Source: Acidobacteriota bacterium (GTDB taxonomy: Bacteria; Acidobacteriota; Terriglobia; UBA7540). From it: a stretch of 64,000 bases of DNA. Positions 1 to 7,977 of this stretch are shown piece after piece. Position 1 is the first letter of the stretch; the number at the start of each line of letters is the position of its first letter. The translations under genes and the position numbers were made by a program. Where the stretch lies: assembly GCA_021838785.1 (NCBI GenBank), contig JAKCCV010000020.1:1-64000 (forward strand), read 5' to 3'. The notes under the pieces are model-generated. The model was not told where the DNA came from. It worked only from the letters and a program-made list of their open reading frames with translations, and did not search any database.

Positions 1-55
1 CCGCTTCCTTCAGGACTCCAATGATCTGCTCCTCCGTAAATCGGCTCGACTTCAT
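1..55 (-). CDS. IS3-family transposase OrfA, N-terminal fragment
   Basis: Reading from 55 leftwards gives MKSSRFTEEQIIGVLKEA, the typical N-terminus of the helix-turn-helix OrfA protein of IS3-family elements (related to IS407 OrfA). A strong ribosome binding site, GGAGGACAGA, sits directly before the ATG. Only 18 codons are inside the window and the rest continues beyond position 1. The protein would bind the element's ends; the catalytic OrfB is not visible. Confidence 0.8.
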   Translation of the reverse strand, partial: MKSSRFTEEQIIGVLKEA

Positions 56-127
56 TCTGTCCTCCTTGGGCTTTTATACCCTGGAGAACTCACATTTCAA
101 CTGGTACAGTTTTCGGGGGGCAGGTCA
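1..127 (-). mobile_element. End of an IS3-family insertion sequence
   Basis: The window opens inside an insertion sequence read on the minus strand. It holds the first codons of an OrfA-type transposase and, about 60-70 bases upstream of them, a candidate terminal inverted repeat. On the minus strand this begins TGACCTGCCCCCCG at position 127 (plus-strand 114-127), a type of end used by IS407-like IS3 elements. Immediately past it, at 128, an open frame of another gene resumes, which fits an insertion. The other end of the element and the target duplication lie outside the window, so family assignment rests on the transposase N-terminus and this one end. Confidence 0.7.
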
Positions 128-666
128 CCGGGACCATCAACGCCGGGATCAAGACCAGCAGTGGCGCCGGCAATGTGTTCGTCATCAGGCCGTCAGCAGT
201 CATCGGACTGTTGACGGACGTAAGCTTGCAGAAGAACTCGACGCTTGACATCGGAACGAGCACGGCGTATGCGGGCGTGGACTTCAGCGTCATGGTTAAC
301 CCGCTCTCCGGCCAGTCCGCTCCGACCGTCACCCCGGACTATCCCATCACTTACGCTGCGCGCTTTATCGAAATCAGCTCCAATCTGTTCGACGTGCTCG
401 GCAGCACCTGCACAACGGTGGGAACGAACTCGTTGGGAGGGACCGTCACCGCCCAAGGCTGCTACATCACCTTTGACGAGAGCACCGTCTCCGCCCATAG
501 CTTCGACTGGATCGCCTCGAACCTCTCATCCGGCGATTACGGCGTCGCGGCCAACTGGCAGGCTTCTCTCGGGAACTCGGGGATCAGCGAATCACTTACG
601 TGCGTTGGACCCGTTAACCTCACGGTTGAACAAAATAAGGTGTTCAGCTTCAACACGATCAACTAA
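128..666 (+). pseudogene. 3' fragment of a gene cut by the IS
   Basis: An open frame of about 179 codons runs from the IS edge to the stop at 664-666. No start codon with a ribosome binding site is seen at its beginning; GTG 175 is the first possible start but the frame is open further upstream to the IS boundary. The translation is rich in Thr, Ser, Gly and Val, has two Cys pairs and few charged residues, as in exported or surface proteins. I do not recognise the family. The most likely reading is a secreted-protein gene whose 5' part lies on the other side of the insertion sequence. Confidence 0.6.
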
Positions 667-688
667 CAGCTAGCTTCGCAAACAGTGA

Positions 689-723
689 GTCAGGCCTCGA
701 GCCCTTTCGGTTTGAGGCCTGAC
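689..723 (+). terminator. Terminator-like hairpin after the interrupted gene
   Basis: A perfect 10-bp stem, GTCAGGCCTC at 689-698 with GAGGCCTGAC at 714-723, encloses a 15-base loop 23 bases after the stop. No U-run follows on the plus strand, so it may be a weak or factor-assisted terminator. Confidence 0.5.
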
Positions 724-729
724 AGCAGA

Positions 730-786
730 GTAGCGCCCGCCCTCAGGCGGGCAATCATTTTGTGGTGACCTAAAGGTCGGGGCTAC
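730..786. repeat. Two-hairpin dispersed repeat, copy 1
   Basis: The stretch is bounded by GTAGC and its complement GCTAC. It contains two small hairpins: GCCCGCC-CTCA-GGCGGGC and a second one built on GACC-TAAA-GGTC. A related copy with the same two-hairpin layout and the same core GACCTAAAGGT occurs at 45617-45666. No gene is present in the stretch. It looks like a non-autonomous dispersed repeat. Confidence 0.65.
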
Positions 787-839
787 AGGTGCGCTTTCTA
801 TCGCGGTTGAGGTATCACTACGGCACGGAGGAAGTGCGG

Positions 840-1493
840 ATGCCTTTGCGGTTACGGCGTTTTCTGTTTTGCGCTTTGGCCATGCTGTTTTGCGCTCGAT
901 TTTCCGCCGGGGCGGACGTCGCCTCGGCTGAGCACGCCTTTAATCGGAAAGACTACGCCGCGGCGCTCAAAGAACTCCGGCCCTTGGCGAAGCAGGGCAA
1001 CGCGACGGCTCAGGTCCTCCTTGCCAGGATGTACATGATGGGCTACGGAGTTCTCAAAGACCCCGGCCAGGCGCACAAATGGCTCAAGTTGGCCGCCGCA
1101 CAGGGCAACCCTGACGCCGAATTCCTGCTCGGCGCTCCCAGCATCCTGCGCCACGTGAAAATTGACCAGGGTTTGAAGCTTCTGCGGCTTTCCGCCGACC
1201 AAGGCAACCAGGACGCTCAGTTGCTGCTGGGCGAAACCTACCTGCAAGGGATTCGGGGAGCGGTTGAGCGCGACCCGGTGAAGGCCGAAATGTGGCTGTG
1301 GCTGGCGGCCAAGAACAATCTGCCGTTCTACAAGCTTCAACTCGAAGACGCCGAGCAGCAAATGACCCCGGCGCAGATCGCCCGGGGCAAGGCGCTCGCC
1401 GCAGCGTGGAAGCCGCAACACGGGCTGAGGCCTGGCAGCAAACCCAAGCCCGAAGTGAAGCTGCAAAACGGCGCACGCCCCGCCAGCAACTAA
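840..1493 (+). CDS. Exported Sel1-repeat protein
   Basis: This 217-residue protein starts with a signal peptide (two arginines, then a hydrophobic run to about residue 24, ending near SAGA). It continues with Sel1-type TPR repeats: alanine-rich helices with the pattern AxxGNxxAQxxLAxMYxxGxGV, WLxxAAxQGNxxAxxxLG and LRLSADQGNQDAQLLLGETY. Sel1 proteins are adaptor scaffolds, often in the envelope; the partner is unknown. ATG 840 is chosen because GGAGGAAG precedes it. A longer in-frame start at 789 has no such site and would put residues before the signal peptide. A paralogue with the same N- and C-terminal layout lies two genes downstream (2811-3428), so the pair probably arose by duplication. 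Confidence 0.85.
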   Translation: MPLRLRRFLFCALAMLFCARFSAGADVASAEHAFNRKDYAAALKELRPLAKQGNATAQVLLARMYMMGYGVLKDPGQAHKWLKLAAAQGNPDAEFLLGAPSILRHVKIDQGLKLLRLSADQGNQDAQLLLGETYLQGIRGAVERDPVKAEMWLWLAAKNNLPFYKLQLEDAEQQMTPAQIARGKALAAAWKPQHGLRPGSKPKPEVKLQNGARPASN

Positions 1494-1681
1494 AGATACC
1501 GAGTCACGGGGAATTTGGCGACGCTCAGGCGTCCGACCAGATCGTAGTTGCTAGGATATGCCGCCACGAGAATGGCGCTGCTTTCCAAAGCCCTCCGTCG
1601 GACATCGCGCTCAGGATGCCCCGGCGGGACGTCCAACCCGTCGCGCGCCCTCAAACCGCAGAAAGAAGGTATGCTGAAGAA

Positions 1682-2779
1682 ATGAAAAAGCGATACGTTC
1701 GGACCGCCTGCTGCTCAGTCCTGCTGCTGGCTTCCTCGGCGTGGGGACTGGCGCGAAGCAGTTCCCGCAACCAAGGCGCGGCCTGTTCCGCGCCCAGCGC
1801 GGTTGGCAAGACGGTTGGCGACTCGCCGATTGCCATCGTCGAAGGCCAGCCTGTTTACAAGAGCGATCTGACCGGCCCGGCGGCCGCGCAGATGCTTCAG
1901 ATTCGCCAGCAAGAGTACAAGATCGAAAGCGCGGCTCTAGACGCGCTGATCGACCAGAAGGTGGTCGAGGCGGAGGCGAAGAAGCAGGGAATGACCGTCC
2001 AGCAGCTTTACCAAAAAGAAGTGGACTCGAAAGTCCCCGACCCCTCCGACGCGGAGGCCAAAGGCTATTATCTTGCCGTCAAAGGCCAGACTACGCTTCC
2101 GTTCAGCGCCGTCGAGCCGCAGATCAAGCGCCTCATCAAGAACGCCGAAATCCAGCGGGCTCGGGAGAAATACGCCGAGGCCCTGCGTGCCCGGGCCAAC
2201 GTCATCGTTTATCTTCAGCCGCCGACGGTCGAAACGGGCAAGAACGATCCGGCGCGCGTCGAAGGCAATCCCAAAGCCCCCATTACCATTGTCGAGTTCG
2301 GCGATTTCGAGTGCCCTTTCTGCGGCCGCGTCGAGCCGACGCTGATGGACCTATTGAAGAAGTACAAAGGGCAAGTGAAGCTGGCTTTCCGTGACTTCCC
2401 ACTTTCAACGATTCATCCCTTCGCTGAAATCGCCGCCGAGGCCGGCCGCTGCGCTGAGGCGCAGGGAAAGTTCTGGCCGATGCACGACGCCATGTATGCC
2501 CATCAGTCGAACCTGACCGAGGCCGATTTAGTCAAGACCGCCGGCAAGCTGGGGATGAACACGAAATCCTTTTCTGCCTGCCTGAAGTCGGGTAAATACA
2601 AGGCCGCCATCCAGCGGGACGTAGAGGCCGGAATGCGGGCGGGTGTGACAGGAACGCCCGCCTTCTTCATCAACGGCCGGTTTTTGAGCGGCGCGGTGCC
2701 GGAAGAACAATTCGAGCAAATCATTGATTCGGAGCTGGCGGCCCTTAAGAATCAAAACCGCACCGTGGCTTCTCGGTGA
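1682..2779 (+). CDS. Exported DsbA-like thiol oxidoreductase with SurA_N-like part
   Basis: The 365-residue product has a signal peptide (MKKRYVRTACCSVLLLASSA), a SurA/parvulin N-terminal-like helical region from about 45 to 175 (IAIVEGQPVYKSDL, LIDQKVVEAEAKKQG), and a DsbA-family thioredoxin domain from about 190 onward. The active site is CPFC within EFGDFECPFCGRVEP, and the cis-proline loop is GVTGTPAFFINGR. Proteins of this type catalyse disulfide formation or isomerisation in the periplasm. The fusion to a chaperone-like N-terminus is common in DsbA-like proteins of Acidobacteriota and relatives (from memory). Start ATG 1682 is the first that yields a signal peptide; the frame is open much further upstream but reads through the end of the preceding Sel1 gene. 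It sits between two exported Sel1 genes, suggesting an envelope function for all three. Confidence 0.85.
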   Translation: MKKRYVRTACCSVLLLASSAWGLARSSSRNQGAACSAPSAVGKTVGDSPIAIVEGQPVYKSDLTGPAAAQMLQIRQQEYKIESAALDALIDQKVVEAEAKKQGMTVQQLYQKEVDSKVPDPSDAEAKGYYLAVKGQTTLPFSAVEPQIKRLIKNAEIQRAREKYAEALRARANVIVYLQPPTVETGKNDPARVEGNPKAPITIVEFGDFECPFCGRVEPTLMDLLKKYKGQVKLAFRDFPLSTIHPFAEIAAEAGRCAEAQGKFWPMHDAMYAHQSNLTEADLVKTAGKLGMNTKSFSACLKSGKYKAAIQRDVEAGMRAGVTGTPAFFINGRFLSGAVPEEQFEQIIDSELAALKNQNRTVASR

Positions 2780-2810
2780 ATTCATCGTGGCCTTGTCGTC
2801 GGAGCTCCAC

Positions 2811-3428
2811 GTGGGACGGCTTAAACGAAACGCGGGCTGGGGCTTGGCCTTCCTGCTAACTGCCGCGTTGTCGGCTCGGGCGGATTGGAAATCCGCCCAA
2901 AAGGCCTACGGTCAGCGTGACTACGCAGCCGCGCTTGAAGAACTGAAACCGCTTGCGACCAAGGGTGACGCGAAGGCGGAGGCTCTTCTCGGCCTGATGT
3001 ATGAATTCGGTCGAGGCGTGCCGCGTGACTTCCACCGTGCATTCAAGTTGAGCAAAGCGGCTGCTGACCAGGGCAACGCCAGTGGCGAACTGCAGGTTGG
3101 GACGATGTACCTGAACGGCTGGGGCGTTGCGGCGCGCCCAACCTTGGGACTGTGGAATGTAAGGCTCGCCGCTCACCAGGGTCTTCCGGAGGCTTGCTTT
3201 ACTCTGGGGATGACTTACCTGGGCCGCCCGGGCATTCCGGCGGAGATCGTCAAAGCGGATACCTGGTTCCGTGTGGCGGCGGCGCGTGGCGAGTCGTTCG
3301 CGGCCCAGCAGCGCCGAAACATGGAAGGCCGCATGACCGCCGCGCAAATCGTCGAAGCCAAATCTCTGGCGCTCGAGTGGGAAGCGAGCCTGCCCCCAAT
3401 CCCTCCACCCAAGCCGAAAAGGCCGTAG
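2811..3428 (+). CDS. Exported Sel1-repeat protein (paralogue)
   Basis: From GTG 2811 the product is 205 residues: a signal peptide (GRLKRNAGWGLAFLLTAAL, then SARA) followed by Sel1 repeats (DYAAALEELKPLATKGDAKA, LSKAAADQGNASGELQVGTM, WFRVAAARGESFAAQQR) and a proline/lysine-rich tail. GTG 2811 has GGAG six bases upstream; GTG 2787 or an ATG at 2724, inside the preceding gene, are alternatives. The N-terminal ADWKSAQKAYGQRDYAAALEEL and C-terminal MTAAQIVEAKSLALEW parallel the gene at 840-1493, so the two are paralogues around the DsbA-like gene. The partner is unknown. Confidence 0.8.
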   Translation: MGRLKRNAGWGLAFLLTAALSARADWKSAQKAYGQRDYAAALEELKPLATKGDAKAEALLGLMYEFGRGVPRDFHRAFKLSKAAADQGNASGELQVGTMYLNGWGVAARPTLGLWNVRLAAHQGLPEACFTLGMTYLGRPGIPAEIVKADTWFRVAAARGESFAAQQRRNMEGRMTAAQIVEAKSLALEWEASLPPIPPPKPKRP

Positions 3429-3577
3429 GGCCGCACCGTCTCTGTTGGCCGGGCATTTCTGATTCGGGCCCCGCTGCCCGACGCGCCCCAGGTCCTTTGC
3501 GCGCTCTGCGCCCTTGCGTGGAGCACTCTCGTAATCCTCGCCGAGCTTCCGATTCGGGACAGCAGCCCTCAGCCAAC

Positions 3578-4129
3578 TCAATCGCAGCCAAATCGCTCGA
3601 TCTTGCGATAGGCGGCGCCGGCGGGCGAAAGTTGGCTTTCCCACAAAAAGAATTCTGAGACTTCAAACCCGCCCAAGCTTTCCTCGCGGGTTTCCGCCAG
3701 GAGCCTTTCGAGCGCCGCCTGTGGCCGCGGGTCTCGAAAGCGCGCCAGCGTCAGATGCGGATGGAAATCTCTGGCTTCGCGCTTAAAGCCCAATTCGACC
3801 ATGGCATCCTCGATGCGAGCGGCAAGCTCGGTGAGTTCAGGCGGCGCTTGAATTCCCACCCAGAAGACACGTGGCTGCCGGCGGGAGGGGAAAAAGCCAA
3901 ATCCCCGTACTTCCACCCTGAAACTTCCAAATTTCCCCAATGTCGCGAGCTTCCGGCTTACAACTTGGATGCGATCGTCCGCCACTTGCCCGAGAAATTT
4001 TAGCGTCAAGTGAAAGCCCTGGGGCGCAGTCCAGCGAGCGCCGATAGCTGCGGCGCGAAAGCGCGCCTGGGCCTTGGCCAGGCGCTGGCAAATAGTTTCT
4101 GGGGTTTCGATGGCGATGAAAGCTCGCAC
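3578..4129 (-). CDS. thpR: RNA 2',3'-cyclic phosphodiesterase (2'-5' RNA ligase family)
   Basis: The 183-residue protein opens with RAFIAIETPETI and carries the two HxTx catalytic motifs of the 2H phosphoesterase superfamily: FHLTLKFLGQV near residue 40 and FHPHLTLARF near 125. Length and layout match ThpR, which hydrolyses 2',3'-cyclic phosphate RNA ends to 2'-phosphomonoesters and can ligate tRNA halves in vitro. The start is GTG 4129, without a clear Shine-Dalgarno sequence. It is convergent with the Sel1 gene and divergent from pyrK. RtcB, another RNA-end enzyme, is encoded 4 kb away but not in the same transcript. Confidence 0.9.
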   Translation of the reverse strand: MRAFIAIETPETICQRLAKAQARFRAAAIGARWTAPQGFHLTLKFLGQVADDRIQVVSRKLATLGKFGSFRVEVRGFGFFPSRRQPRVFWVGIQAPPELTELAARIEDAMVELGFKREARDFHPHLTLARFRDPRPQAALERLLAETREESLGGFEVSEFFLWESQLSPAGAAYRKIERFGCD

Positions 4130-4280
4130 GGAAGGATTATGGCCTGAGAAGTCTGCCTCGGTAAACGATAATAGTCTCGCGCCTCAACCTTCCGCTTTCC
4201 TCGCCCTTGAAACGTGCTTGCGAGGTGGTTCGTCACCGGCGGTGCCAAGCCGTTCGACGAGGGGGACGAGATTTGCTAAC

Positions 4281-5171
4281 ATGACGAGGATGTACGATGA
4301 AATCGTGGCCGTCACGGAGAATCGCCCGCTCACCGGCGGCCATTTCCTGCTCAGCCTTCGCGCTCCGCGACAGGCGCAGGCCACGCGCCCGGGGCAGTTC
4401 GCCATGGTGCGATTGCTCGGCCGCTCGGACGTTCTCCTGCGCCGTCCCATGAGCGTTTACGACGTCTCGCCGACCACTCGGCCGCCCCGCGCGGCAGGGA
4501 AACGCGGCGCGAATGCCCATCGCCAGCCGGAGATTCTGCAGTTGCTCTACAAGATTGTGGGACGCGGAACGCGCCTCATGGCAGAGCTTCGGCCCGGTGA
4601 TTCCGTGGGACTCGCGGCGCCGCTCGGGCACGGGTTCTTTGCGGAGGAATATCTCGAAGAGGCCCGGCGCGCCGATGAAGTGCTGCTGGTTACGGGCGGC
4701 ATCGGCATTGCGGCGCTGCTGTTGCCCGCGCGCGAGTTGGCCACTGCCGGAATCAAGTCGCGCCTCTTTTTCGGAGGCCGCACGCGGGCCGACCTTGTGG
4801 GCGTTCAGGACTTTGAAAGTTCGGTCGCCGGAATCACGCTGGCGACCGAAGACGGCTCGAAAGGGCATCGCGGCTACGTCACCGAGCCGCTGGCGAATTA
4901 CCTCGAGCGCCATCGCGGCCGGAAATTTCTGCTGATGGTCTGCGGGCCTTGGGGAATGCTGCGCGCCTCGGCTGAGCTGGCGAAGCGGCACGGCCACGCG
5001 TGCCTGGTCTCGATGGAAAACCGCATGGGCTGCGGGTTGGGCGTGTGCCTGGGATGCTCGATTCGCGTGGAGGGAACCGGCCACGGCGCCTACGAGCGCG
5101 TCTGCACGGAAGGCCCGGTCTTCAACGCCGAGCATGTAATTTGGGCGCGAGAGGAAATACCCAAAATTTAA
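4281..5171 (+). CDS. pyrK: Dihydroorotate dehydrogenase B, electron transfer subunit
   Basis: This 296-residue flavoprotein has an N-terminal FAD-binding barrel (RPMSVYDV near 60), an NAD(P)-binding Rossmann domain ([18 protein letters not shown]) and a C-terminal [2Fe-2S] site with four cysteines in [12 protein letters not shown] and RVCTEGPVF. It passes electrons from PyrD's FMN to NAD+. An insert after the barrel ([19 protein letters not shown]) is slightly longer than usual. ATG 4281 is chosen, but ATG 4290 three codons later is equally possible since neither has a strong Shine-Dalgarno sequence. The stop lies 5 bases before pyrD, so the pair is co-transcribed and should form the PyrD2K2 enzyme of pyrimidine synthesis. 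Confidence 0.92.
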   Translation: MTRMYDEIVAVTENRPLTGGHFLLSLRAPRQAQATRPGQFAMVRLLGRSDVLLRRPMSVYDVSPTTRPPRAAGKRGANAHRQPEILQLLYKIVGRGTRLMAELRPGDSVGLAAPLGHGFFAEEYLEEARRADEVLLVTGGIGIAALLLPARELATAGIKSRLFFGGRTRADLVGVQDFESSVAGITLATEDGSKGHRGYVTEPLANYLERHRGRKFLLMVCGPWGMLRASAELAKRHGHACLVSMENRMGCGLGVCLGCSIRVEGTGHGAYERVCTEGPVFNAEHVIWAREEIPKI

Positions 5172-5176
5172 GGACA

Positions 5177-6259
5177 ATGCAGAAAGTGAAAAGCGGGAAA
5201 TCCGGAGCCGCCCGCAGAAAGTCAAAATCCGAAGGTCGGCGGAAGCGGAGCGATCGAACGGCATCGGCCTCGATGGCCGCGCCCATCGCCGAGCGCGAGC
5301 GCACGCCCGCCGGCACGGAATTTAACCCGCAGATCGGCGTCGAAATCTCCGGGATTCATTTCGCAAATCCTGTCCTGACGGCGAGCGGAACGTTCGGCTA
5401 CGGCCAGGAGTTCGCCCGGCTGATAGACCTCAATCAACTGGGCGGGATCGTGGTCAAGGGTATTTCCGCCGAGCCGATGGAGGGGAATCCCCCGCCGCGC
5501 ATTTACGAAACCGAAGCGGGCATGCTCAACGCCATCGGCTTGCAGAACGTCGGCGCGCGTCGGTTCGTGGAAGAGAAGCTGCCGTTTTTGCGCGGGCTTC
5601 GGACGCGCACCATCGTCAACGTTTTCGGTTATACGACGGAAGACTACGTTCGCGCCATCGAGATTTTGAACGACGGTTCCGGGATTGACGCCTACGAGCT
5701 GAACATCTCCTGCCCGAACACGCGCGCGGGCGGCATGGTTTATGGCAACGACCCGAGGCTGACGGCGGAAGTGGTGGCGGCGTCGAAGCGGGCGGCACGG
5801 CGTCCGCTGTGGGTCAAGCTCTCGCCGAACGTCACCGACATCACGGAGCTGGCTCGCGCGGCGGAAAGCGCGGGCGCGGACGCGCTGACGCTGGTCAACA
5901 CGTTTGTCGGGATGGCGATTGACATCGAAACGCGGACGCCTCGCGTCTCGAACGTGACCGCCGGTCTGTCGGGGCCGGCCATCAAACCCGTGGCGCTGCG
6001 GATGGTTTACCAGACGGCGCGCGCCGTGCGGGTGCCCGTCATCGGCATCGGCGGCATCGCTTCGGCCGAGGACGCGCTCGAGTTCATCATCGCCGGGGCG
6101 TCGGCGGTCCAAATCGGCACGGCCAATTTTTATGCTCCCGACACCGCGCTCCGCGTCGTTGAGGGCATTCGCGCCTGGTGCCGGTCGAAACGCCTGAATC
6201 TTTCGGACGTGGTCGGTTCCATCAAAATCCCCCCTTCCGCCGCGTCGCCCGTCAGTTAA
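5177..6259 (+). CDS. pyrD: Dihydroorotate dehydrogenase B, catalytic subunit
   Basis: This FMN-dependent (beta/alpha)8 barrel oxidises dihydroorotate to orotate. Visible motifs are [13 protein letters not shown] at the barrel start, VVKGIS, the active-site loop [13 protein letters not shown] whose Cys is the class 1B base, [10 protein letters not shown], and the phosphate-binding [20 protein letters not shown] plus VQIGTANFY. From ATG 5177 (AAGGA just upstream) the protein is 360 residues with a 30-residue basic N-terminal extension; ATG 5273 would give 328 residues, closer to the usual 300-310. It follows pyrK by 5 bases. Confidence 0.93.
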   Translation: MQKVKSGKSGAARRKSKSEGRRKRSDRTASASMAAPIAERERTPAGTEFNPQIGVEISGIHFANPVLTASGTFGYGQEFARLIDLNQLGGIVVKGISAEPMEGNPPPRIYETEAGMLNAIGLQNVGARRFVEEKLPFLRGLRTRTIVNVFGYTTEDYVRAIEILNDGSGIDAYELNISCPNTRAGGMVYGNDPRLTAEVVAASKRAARRPLWVKLSPNVTDITELARAAESAGADALTLVNTFVGMAIDIETRTPRVSNVTAGLSGPAIKPVALRMVYQTARAVRVPVIGIGGIASAEDALEFIIAGASAVQIGTANFYAPDTALRVVEGIRAWCRSKRLNLSDVVGSIKIPPSAASPVS

Positions 6260-6520
6260 AGTTGGAGATTGCCGGCTAGCCGCACGCGCAAGAGCGCGCG
6301 CTATCGGCTCTTTCATCTCAAAGTTGAGGCGACTCGATTGAGTCCTTGTAGGAGTTGTGACCGGGCACGCGGCTGCCAAGGTGACAAACTCGCCACAACG
6401 GTCAAGAGGAGTGGCGTGCTCGGCGCGGGCATGTTGGCCGAACCTGGCCGGCAGAAGCGGCGATTCAGGGGGGTGTCCGCTAAGGGCATTTTTCGCTATG
6501 ATGAAGCGGAGGCCAGCCTG

Positions 6521-7945
6521 ATGTTCTCTCGGCACAACCGGATGATGGGTTTTCTCTACCTCCTTGCCGACACGCTGCTGGGGCTGCTGAGCTTCGCGAT
6601 GGCCCATTGGCTCCGCTCCGACGTAGTCACTCCGCGGCCGCTTTATCCGCTGATCTATTACTTCTGGATTGTTCCTCTCGCCGTGGGCCTGTGGGTGACG
6701 GTCGGGGTGGCGACCGGGATTTACCGCGAAATCGAAGAAGAAAATTTTCGTCGCATTTTTACCGATCCGCTCCAAGTCTTCCTCATCTCCACCACGGTGT
6801 TGTTTGCGCTCACCTATGCGTTCAAATGGTTTTTTATCAGCCGACTGTTGCTGGGCTTTTATGCCGTGGCGAACCTGGTGGCGATGGTGCTGTTTCGCTG
6901 GGTCGCTCGTCGGCTGGGAGACCCCTTACGCCGCTCGTTTGGCGGCTATCGTGAATTTCTGTTGGTGGGGGATACTCCGGAAGCCGTGGAAATTGCCCGC
7001 ACGCTTGAAGCCAACGAGTCGCGCGGCGCGCGCCTGTTTGGCGTGGCGCGGGTCGGCGCGCTCGAGGAAAACGAATTCCGTCATCCGCAACTTCGTCGTT
7101 CCTATCCTCTCTACCCAATTCGCGCGCTCCCGGAGCTGATTCGTCGCCACGTCATTGACGAAGTTATTTTCGCCGTCTCCAAGGAAGACCTTGAAAGGCT
7201 CGAGGAGGCATTCTTGCTGTGCGAGCAGGAGGGAATCAAAACCCGTGTCCTGCTCAGTTTTTTCCCGCACGTCATTTCGCGGGTTTATCTCGAGCGCTTG
7301 CGCGACATGCCGTTGCTCACCTTTACCACCACGCCCGCCAGCGAGTCGCTGTTGTTGCTGAAGCGCGCCTTTGATTTCACGCTCGCCCTGCTCTTGCTGG
7401 TGGTGCTCTCACCCCTGTTGGCGATCTTGGCGGTTCTTATCAAACTCACCTCCGAGGGTCCCATCCTTTATCGGCAAACCCGTTGCGGGTTGGGGGGACG
7501 GAAATTCATCGTGTATAAGTTCCGCTCCATGCGCGCGGATGCCGACCTGCACCGCGAGGAACTCGAGGCCCTCAATGAGATGGACGGTCCCGTTTTCAAA
7601 ATCTCTCGTGATCCCCGGTGCACAACCCTCGGCCGGTGGATGCGTAAGTTTTCATTGGATGAGCTGCCGCAGTTGGTGAACGTGCTGAGGGGAGACATGT
7701 CCTTTGTGGGGCCGCGTCCCCCGCTTCCGGAAGAGGTCGAGCACTATGAACCCTGGCAGCGGCGCCGTCTTCGCATGGTTCCGGGCCTTACATGTCTGTG
7801 GGCGCTCGAGGGCCGCAATCGCCTCAGCTTCCGCCGGTGGATGGAACTGGACCTCGAATACATTGACCGCTGGTCGCCTCTGTTGGATTTGAAGATTATC
7901 CTGAAAACCATTCCGGTAGTGGTTTTGGGCCGTGGCGCGTCGTAG
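6521..7945 (+). CDS. Polyisoprenyl-phosphate sugar-1-phosphate transferase
   Basis: The 474-residue protein has four or five N-terminal membrane helices (FLYLLADTLLGLLSFAMAHW, YYFWIVPLAVGLWVTVGV, VFLISTTVLFALTYAF), a CoA-binding-like Rossmann part (FLLVGDTPEAVEIARTLEAN), another membrane helix near residue 290, and the C-terminal bacterial sugar transferase domain with KFRSM, FSLDELPQLVNVLRGDMS and VGPRPPLPEEV. This architecture is that of WcaJ/WbaP-type enzymes, which load the first sugar phosphate onto undecaprenyl phosphate for exopolysaccharide or O-antigen. ATG 6521 has GGAGG about 9 bases upstream. No other polysaccharide genes adjoin it, so the sugar and end product cannot be inferred. 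Confidence 0.9.
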   Translation: MFSRHNRMMGFLYLLADTLLGLLSFAMAHWLRSDVVTPRPLYPLIYYFWIVPLAVGLWVTVGVATGIYREIEEENFRRIFTDPLQVFLISTTVLFALTYAFKWFFISRLLLGFYAVANLVAMVLFRWVARRLGDPLRRSFGGYREFLLVGDTPEAVEIARTLEANESRGARLFGVARVGALEENEFRHPQLRRSYPLYPIRALPELIRRHVIDEVIFAVSKEDLERLEEAFLLCEQEGIKTRVLLSFFPHVISRVYLERLRDMPLLTFTTTPASESLLLLKRAFDFTLALLLLVVLSPLLAILAVLIKLTSEGPILYRQTRCGLGGRKFIVYKFRSMRADADLHREELEALNEMDGPVFKISRDPRCTTLGRWMRKFSLDELPQLVNVLRGDMSFVGPRPPLPEEVEHYEPWQRRRLRMVPGLTCLWALEGRNRLSFRRWMELDLEYIDRWSPLLDLKIILKTIPVVVLGRGAS

Positions 7946-7977
7946 CGGCGGCGAAGATGTTCGCGCCCCGAAGGTGA

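Noticed and set aside
1292-1681. Upstream extension of the DsbA-like gene
   Set aside because: The open frame continues to 1292 through the Sel1 gene, but a signal peptide begins only at 1682; the extension is Arg/Gln-rich and has no homology signal.
5222-6775. Long minus-strand open frame of 517 codons
   Set aside because: It is antisense to pyrD and the sugar transferase, both with clear family motifs; its translation is Arg/Asp/His-rich with no domain.
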